Source: Daucus carota subsp. sativus
Lineage: Eukaryota > Streptophyta > Magnoliopsida > Apiales > Apiaceae
Direction: 5' to 3'
NCBI RefSeq assembly: GCF_001625215.2
Contig: NC_030384.2
Coordinates: forward strand, 42,256,390 to 42,320,389
DNA: 64,000 bases
Below the pieces are notes generated by a model that was given only the letters and a program-made list of their open reading frames with translations, made no database searches and had not been told where the DNA came from. Positions 59,380 to 64,000 of the stretch are shown here, in pieces. Position 1 is the stretch's first letter, and each line of letters starts with the position of its first letter. The translations under genes were made by a program, and so were the position numbers.

Positions 59380-62300
59380 TCATTGCTTCTTCTCCTCTGC
59401 TTTCCTCGGCTGAAACATTAGGATGAATGAGAATTACATTATATAATGAATGGATTGCTAATGAAACATCCATACCACTAGCAATTACTTCATTGCTTAC
59501 ATATTGTGCCTAGTTTTAGTTAAAGTATATATACCCAAGTAACTTCCTCAAACTCGGGTTCAATTTTAAACTAGTGTTTATTAGCATTTAGCCACATAGA
59601 ATCATACAGAAATCATATTTTCTGCATTAAAAGGGTAAAGTCACCCCACATATATACAGTTAAGCAATAACAAATAGACAACTCAAATTTAGCAACAAAA
59701 AAAAATATAAAAAATAGGCAACTCAATGAGTACATCACAATAAACCAAATTTCCAAAGATAAAACAATTAGAGAGTCTGATAGAAATGCCGAAAAGGAAA
59801 TTTCAATCTATGAAAAACAGGGTCCTACTTGTTCACTATATGTTATGACATTATAAATAAAAGTGAAATTATACTAGCAAGCAAGATTATTTTGCACAGC
59901 TAAGGTATGAGTGTATGCTACATAAACTAGCACTTCCCTACTATGGCAAAAATGTCAGAAGATGTCAAGTAATACTTAAAGAAAGATGCTAACAGAGTAA
60001 TGAAATTGCAAAGAAACTATATTTCTGCGGCCAGACCCGCATCTTCTACGAACGAAATTAAATACACAACTAACGTTAATAATCAACAGAGTTGCTTTCA
60101 TATATCTCTCAATCACCCCCACTAAGATTAGGTGATTTTATTACCTGGTAATATATTTCAGACTAAATATCATAAACTTGCACTTGCCTACTATGGCAAA
60201 ATTTTTATAAGATATGAAGTAATGACAGATAACTGAAAGTAAAAGAGTAATGGAATTGCAACTGAAAACTATACTCCTCTGGTTTGACTCACGGTTTCTT
60301 TGTTTATACATCACAACTCAACCAGATACTTACAAAATCTGTAAGTGACAGTTCAGATTGGGATCTAAGTGGCAACGAATTATTAGATTGACAATCTTTT
60401 GATGTCACTTTCCACAAACAAAATTAAAGACATGACTAATATTATAATATTCATCAGAGTTGCTTCAATATCTCTCAACCACTCTCACTGAGATTAGGTG
60501 ATTTTATAAACCAGGTAAAATATTCCAGACTACACATAACACAAAAGGTACATTTAAGAATATCATACAATACTCGTGTCTATGGTTAACATAATGATGA
60601 TGCTAAATGCTAAGAGAAAAACAAAATCACAAATAAGACCGATCTGAGATGTTATCATAGACAAATTTAAAACTCAACTATGAATGTATCTAAACTTGAG
60701 TCTTTAAGTAATCATAAACTAATGTGATCTACTTGTTAATTAAAAGCATGACCATTTGACAGAACTTGTCTCTCCTGTCTAAATGTGAACAAGCAGGTGT
60801 GCTGATAATATCGTCTGGGTAAATGTAGCACTATTACCATAGCTAAGATGGGACTTTAGTATATAAAGCATACTGACAACTAGTTCTCCACAAAATAGAT
60901 TTCTAGTAGATCATACATATAAAAATTACTGTGCACATTGCATTAAGGATGAAGCACGACTAGTGAAAATCTAAAGCAATATGCATATCAGTCCTGTTAA
61001 AGTCTAAACAAAATAACTAAAGAAACCTCAATCTGGATCTAATCTGCAATTAATTTTAAAAAAATATGAGATGAATTTAGGATCTATCCCTTTTCAATTC
61101 AAAATATAAATTGACTAGCACAAGCAAGCAAGTTATCTTTATTGGATAATTCTTTGCATCTCTCTGCCCATGTTACAAATTCGAAGAGACCATGTCTACT
61201 GACTACTAGCATAAGTGCAAAGCTCTTTAATAATTTTTTCCTTAGCTTTTTAAGGTTTCTGAAATCTGATCATCACAATTGACAATAACAGATTCTCACT
61301 GATGGGATATATTATAATTAAACTAAGTAATTCTAACATACACAAGGTACCGTCAAAGATTACCTTACAATTTTAACGGGATCTACTGACAAAATCCATG
61401 AAGTATAGGAAACACAAAGTTGGTTAAATTTACAAGAGAGAAGCACAAGAGTCCCTACAGATAGAAACAAAATTACTTTGATATATAATGGACCAGAATA
61501 ACTATACCATTTAGCCTACAGAACAGGGAGCTAAGTACAGAAACCAAGGTAGCATATTCAGTAAATATAATCCCGATCTCTGATCACAAAAACAGAAACT
61601 GGACCAAACATGCAACACCTGCTACTATTTTGAGGCAAATATGACGTTCTGTACAAAAGTGAAATACAACATCGACAAATTAAGAAAAGGAATTTGGCAT
61701 TACGATTATTGATAAACACACAGTCCAGCTCCAATAGTCAAAGTCTTTTTTCAACTAGAAATGGGCACTTGCTTAATTTAAAATACTCATACTCATATAA
61801 GTTAAACTTTAACCCTCAACTTAGTAATCGGAGGAGAGTAGTATCAGCCAGGCTAAAGCTAGTTTAGTTGCGAGCATAACAAAGTTAGTTATAATTTATA
61901 ACCCTTTAATTATCTACGTAACATTAACAAATTTAATAACAAAAACACCTAAATCAACAACCAGAAAATCAAAACAAGCAGCGAATACCCTGTGTTCGAC
62001 AAAATGCCTCACCCAAAACACCACAAAACAATCAATTACCTTCGTGCCAGGAGCATACTGATGAATCTCCTCCTCGGGAATAACAACAGGCCACTTCTCC
62101 CCAGCATCTTTAAACATCTGTTCAGTCTCAAGCATCATACCCTTCTCAAGAATCATTGTCCTAATTTTCTGCGCCGGAGTACAAGTAGCGTCGAACTTCT
62201 CCTCGACCCCATTAACGAAAGTGACAGTGATCTGAGGTGGGTGATCATCGGTACGACGTTTGACCAACAACTGACAAGCCGGGTTTGATTCCTTAGCTTT

Positions 62301-62396
62301 GCGAGCATTACACTGGGCCAGAAACTCCATACACGCCGCCGTGCGTGGGTCCAGTGCGTTGAACTCTATTTTCACTTTCGATAGAAACTTCAACAT
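59380..62396 (-). CDS. Mitochondrial large-subunit ribosomal protein mL53-like
   Basis: Two exons: 62396-62040 (119 codons) and 59409-59380 (nine codons plus stop), joined in phase 0 for 128 residues. The start MLKFLSKVKIEFNALDPR and the conserved TDDHPPQITVTFVNGVEE and FKDAGEKWPVVIPEEE match the small plant mitochondrial ribosomal proteins of the mL53/L51-S25-CI-B8 thioredoxin-like fold; the mL53 name is from memory of plant annotation. The upstream in-frame ATG at 62459 would add 21 residues but the conserved start is at 62396. The second exon follows a TGTTTCAG acceptor and reads PRKAEEKKQ-stop, the charged tail expected after APGTK. Without splicing the frame would end in unrelated residues. 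The 2.63-kb intron is full of tandem and segmental duplications. Confidence 0.87.
59925..60530. repeat. Diverged tandem duplication in the mL53 intron
   Basis: Two direct units share CACTT(C/G)CCTACTATGGCAAAA (about 59930 and 60182), CAGAGTTGCTT...ATATCTCTCAA and AAGATTAGGTGATTTTAT (about 60089 and 60458). The offset grows from about 252 to about 368 bp, because the second unit contains an extra segment near 60295-60410. Confidence 0.8.
60815..61590. repeat. Copy B of the segmental duplication, in the mL53 intron
   Basis: It aligns colinearly with 54885-56335 once the MITE there is removed. Near 61394-61426 the sequence runs straight from a CCATGAAGTATAGG block to AAACACAAAGTTGG, the paralogous empty site of the outer Tourist element. 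Confidence 0.75.
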
Positions 62397-62459
62397 TTTG
62401 ATCAAGTCAAGAAAGCTTGTCTGTGATCGAGTTAATGTACTTCCAGTGTCGAATGTCAC

Positions 62460-63616
62460 TTAAGGATGTTATTACGGCTCCACTGTTCAAAGCTACACAC
62501 AGCTTAATGAAACTCATACATGTCCTTAAAACATTATATTTACTTTCTTGTCCCTGCTCAAATTATTTTTACAAAAATAGAAATTCCTGTCACCAATGAT
62601 TTATTAGATTCTAATTAAGAAAAATTATTATTTGCAGCTTGTTATGTTTTTATCGTGGCTGTTTGACTCCTAAACTATCCTCTTAACTATTACGCCCGTT
62701 TATTTTCAATTTTAAAAGTTTATTTACAAAAGTATATACAATGTTTTATAAAAAGAATTTATAGAATTATATTTTGAAATAACTTATTTTGTGATAATTA
62801 TAGATCACTATTTAATTTATCTAAAGTAATAAATTAGAAATTATTTCTACTTTGTAACGTAATTTTTTATTTACAAGATATAAATAACTTCTTCTGTACT
62901 AAGCAAACTACCACCTTTTTCTTTTAAAATAACAAGAATATACATCACTGTGTTTCAGTAAGTACGTCTGTTGTGGTATTTTTTTTTTAAATATACTTCT
63001 ATATGTAAATATAAAAATAATATATATTAGTATTTTACAAAATAGAACCTGGTATTTATAAGCAGAAAGCAAATGCAAGAGAGAAAGATGGAAAAGCTGA
63101 GAACTACGGGGGAACAAGAAGAGATCTTTGATTTCAAAATTTATTTTGGGTGGAATAATTTTTTGTTTTTTATTTAAAAGTTACTTAGATCCACTCACTA
63201 TAGTCAAGGGTAAGGTTAAACCTGGATTGGCTTCTGAGTTTTATGTTGTTGTAGACAGCTAGAAGTATATATAAATACCTCAAGTCATTTTTAGGAGTAA
63301 AATTCATAACGAAATTTAAGTATATGTTTCTAAATCTAATAATCCATAACAATGGTATCATGGCCGGGCCTGGGACACTGCATAAATCTCTGCATTGCCA
63401 CTCCTGTCCCAAACTCACAAAATTTTGAGCTCTGATTTGTTGTAATGAACAATAATTTGTAAATTAATAAACCAAACATAATGACTTCTTTTGCGGCAAA
63501 GCCAGGAAATTCCCCACACCTTGTATCCATCATGCTTTGCAAGAAAGTGACCAAAACACTGGACTGCACTTGGCAATCCTCATGTTCTCCTTTCTATTAC
63601 TACATCATACATATTG
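62460..63616. other. mL53 upstream region and CCCH gene 3' flank
   Basis: The 62.4-63.2 kb part is AT-rich and should include the mL53 promoter. The 63.2-63.6 kb part is less AT-rich and lies directly downstream of the CCCH stop codon, so is probably its 3' UTR. No separate gene is supported. Confidence 0.4.
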
Positions 63617-64000
63617 CTATGTGCCAGTGAGCTCCCCATCCATTTTCATTCTCTTTGCACTTTGCACCTCCGGCATGCCACTGACTCTCTGCTGTGTGGA
63701 CATATCATGCTGAAATGCACAGTTAACTCCATTCCTGCATCCCCTTGGACTGTTAAAATACATGCATGGCTTCATTATTCTAGGTCTATAATCCCTTGAC
63801 ATAACCTCGTTTGTTGGTCCCTGGACTGGTCTTATCTGATGGAGATGATTATTAAATTGTGGCACTGGTTCTGGTCTTTCACCTCCGTGTTGCTGAATAA
63901 GGCTCTTATAGTAGTTGATATCCTTGGCTACTGGAACTCCTCGAGCTGGAGGAAGCTGTGGAGGAGGCATTGATACGACCTCGGGTGCATGTGGACGCAA
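63617..64000 (-). CDS. CCCH zinc-finger protein, C-terminal part (partial at window edge)
   Basis: The last 127 codons of a gene that continues past the right edge. Residues read as PPARGVPVAKDINYYKSLIQ, then QHGGER, a linker, then one CX8CX5CX3H finger (KPCMYFNSPRGCRNGVNCAFQH) and a short basic tail ending KRMKMDGELTGT. The combination of a KDI.YYKSLIQQHGGER motif before a single C-terminal CCCH finger is that of plant CCCH proteins like Arabidopsis C3H6, from memory. CCCH fingers bind RNA; the rest of the protein, which would settle its role, is outside the window. Confidence 0.88.
   Translation of the reverse strand: MRPHAPEVVSMPPPQLPPARGVPVAKDINYYKSLIQQHGGERPEPVPQFNNHLHQIRPVQGPTNEVMSRDYRPRIMKPCMYFNSPRGCRNGVNCAFQHDMSTQQRVSGMPEVQSAKRMKMDGELTGT

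Noticed and set aside
59252..59473. A 73-codon minus-strand frame
   Set aside because: It reads the mL53 second exon region in the wrong frame; the correct frame gives PRKAEEKKQ-stop after a good acceptor.

Overview
This window is nuclear DNA from a flowering plant, most likely a eudicot. Seven protein genes can be supported, six complete and one cut by the right edge. They have many introns with consensus GT/AG borders, the proteins are plant families, and the intergenic DNA is AT-rich and full of small non-autonomous DNA transposons. There is no operon, CRISPR array, rRNA or recognisable tRNA, and no intact gag-pol or transposase reading frame. The species cannot be named from the sequence.

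Layout. 1-5.0 kb: gene-free DNA with a Stowaway-like MITE and a hAT-type element bounded by an exact 8-bp target duplication. 5.06-8.50 kb (+): membrane-anchored GH9 endo-1,4-beta-glucanase, 6 exons. 9.24-21.26 kb (-): a nuclear XRN2/XRN3-type 5'-3' exoribonuclease, 23 coding exons, with introns holding MITEs, microsatellites and long G/C homopolymer runs. 22.57-26.70 kb (+): plastid-type ATP sulfurylase, 5 exons, divergent from XRN. 27.79-33.90 kb (-): filament-like plant protein (FPP, DUF869), with 5'UTR exons up to about 35.9 kb. 36-57 kb: a gene-poor, repeat-rich stretch containing only one gene, a SAUR (43.42-43.86 kb, -). 57.23-58.48 kb (-): intronless membrane-anchored SAM-dependent methyltransferase. 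59.38-62.40 kb (-): mitochondrial ribosomal protein mL53-like, two exons separated by a 2.6-kb intron, the second coding only nine residues. 63.62-64.00 kb (-): C-terminal part of a CCCH zinc-finger protein running off the window.

The genes are unrelated housekeeping or growth functions (cell wall, RNA decay, sulfate assimilation, coiled-coil cytoskeleton/vesicle protein, auxin response, putative Golgi methyltransferase, mitochondrial translation) and do not form a pathway or cluster. Every multi-exon model was built by hand from splice signals, and phase is kept across all junctions. No undescribed biological system was found. The most interesting signals are a nested Tourist MITE whose empty site survives in a paralogous segment inside the mL53 intron, a head-to-tail Stowaway dimer sharing one TA, an eroded miR395 site and an overlapping uORF in the ATP sulfurylase gene, and a heptad-by-heptad minisatellite in the FPP coding sequence.
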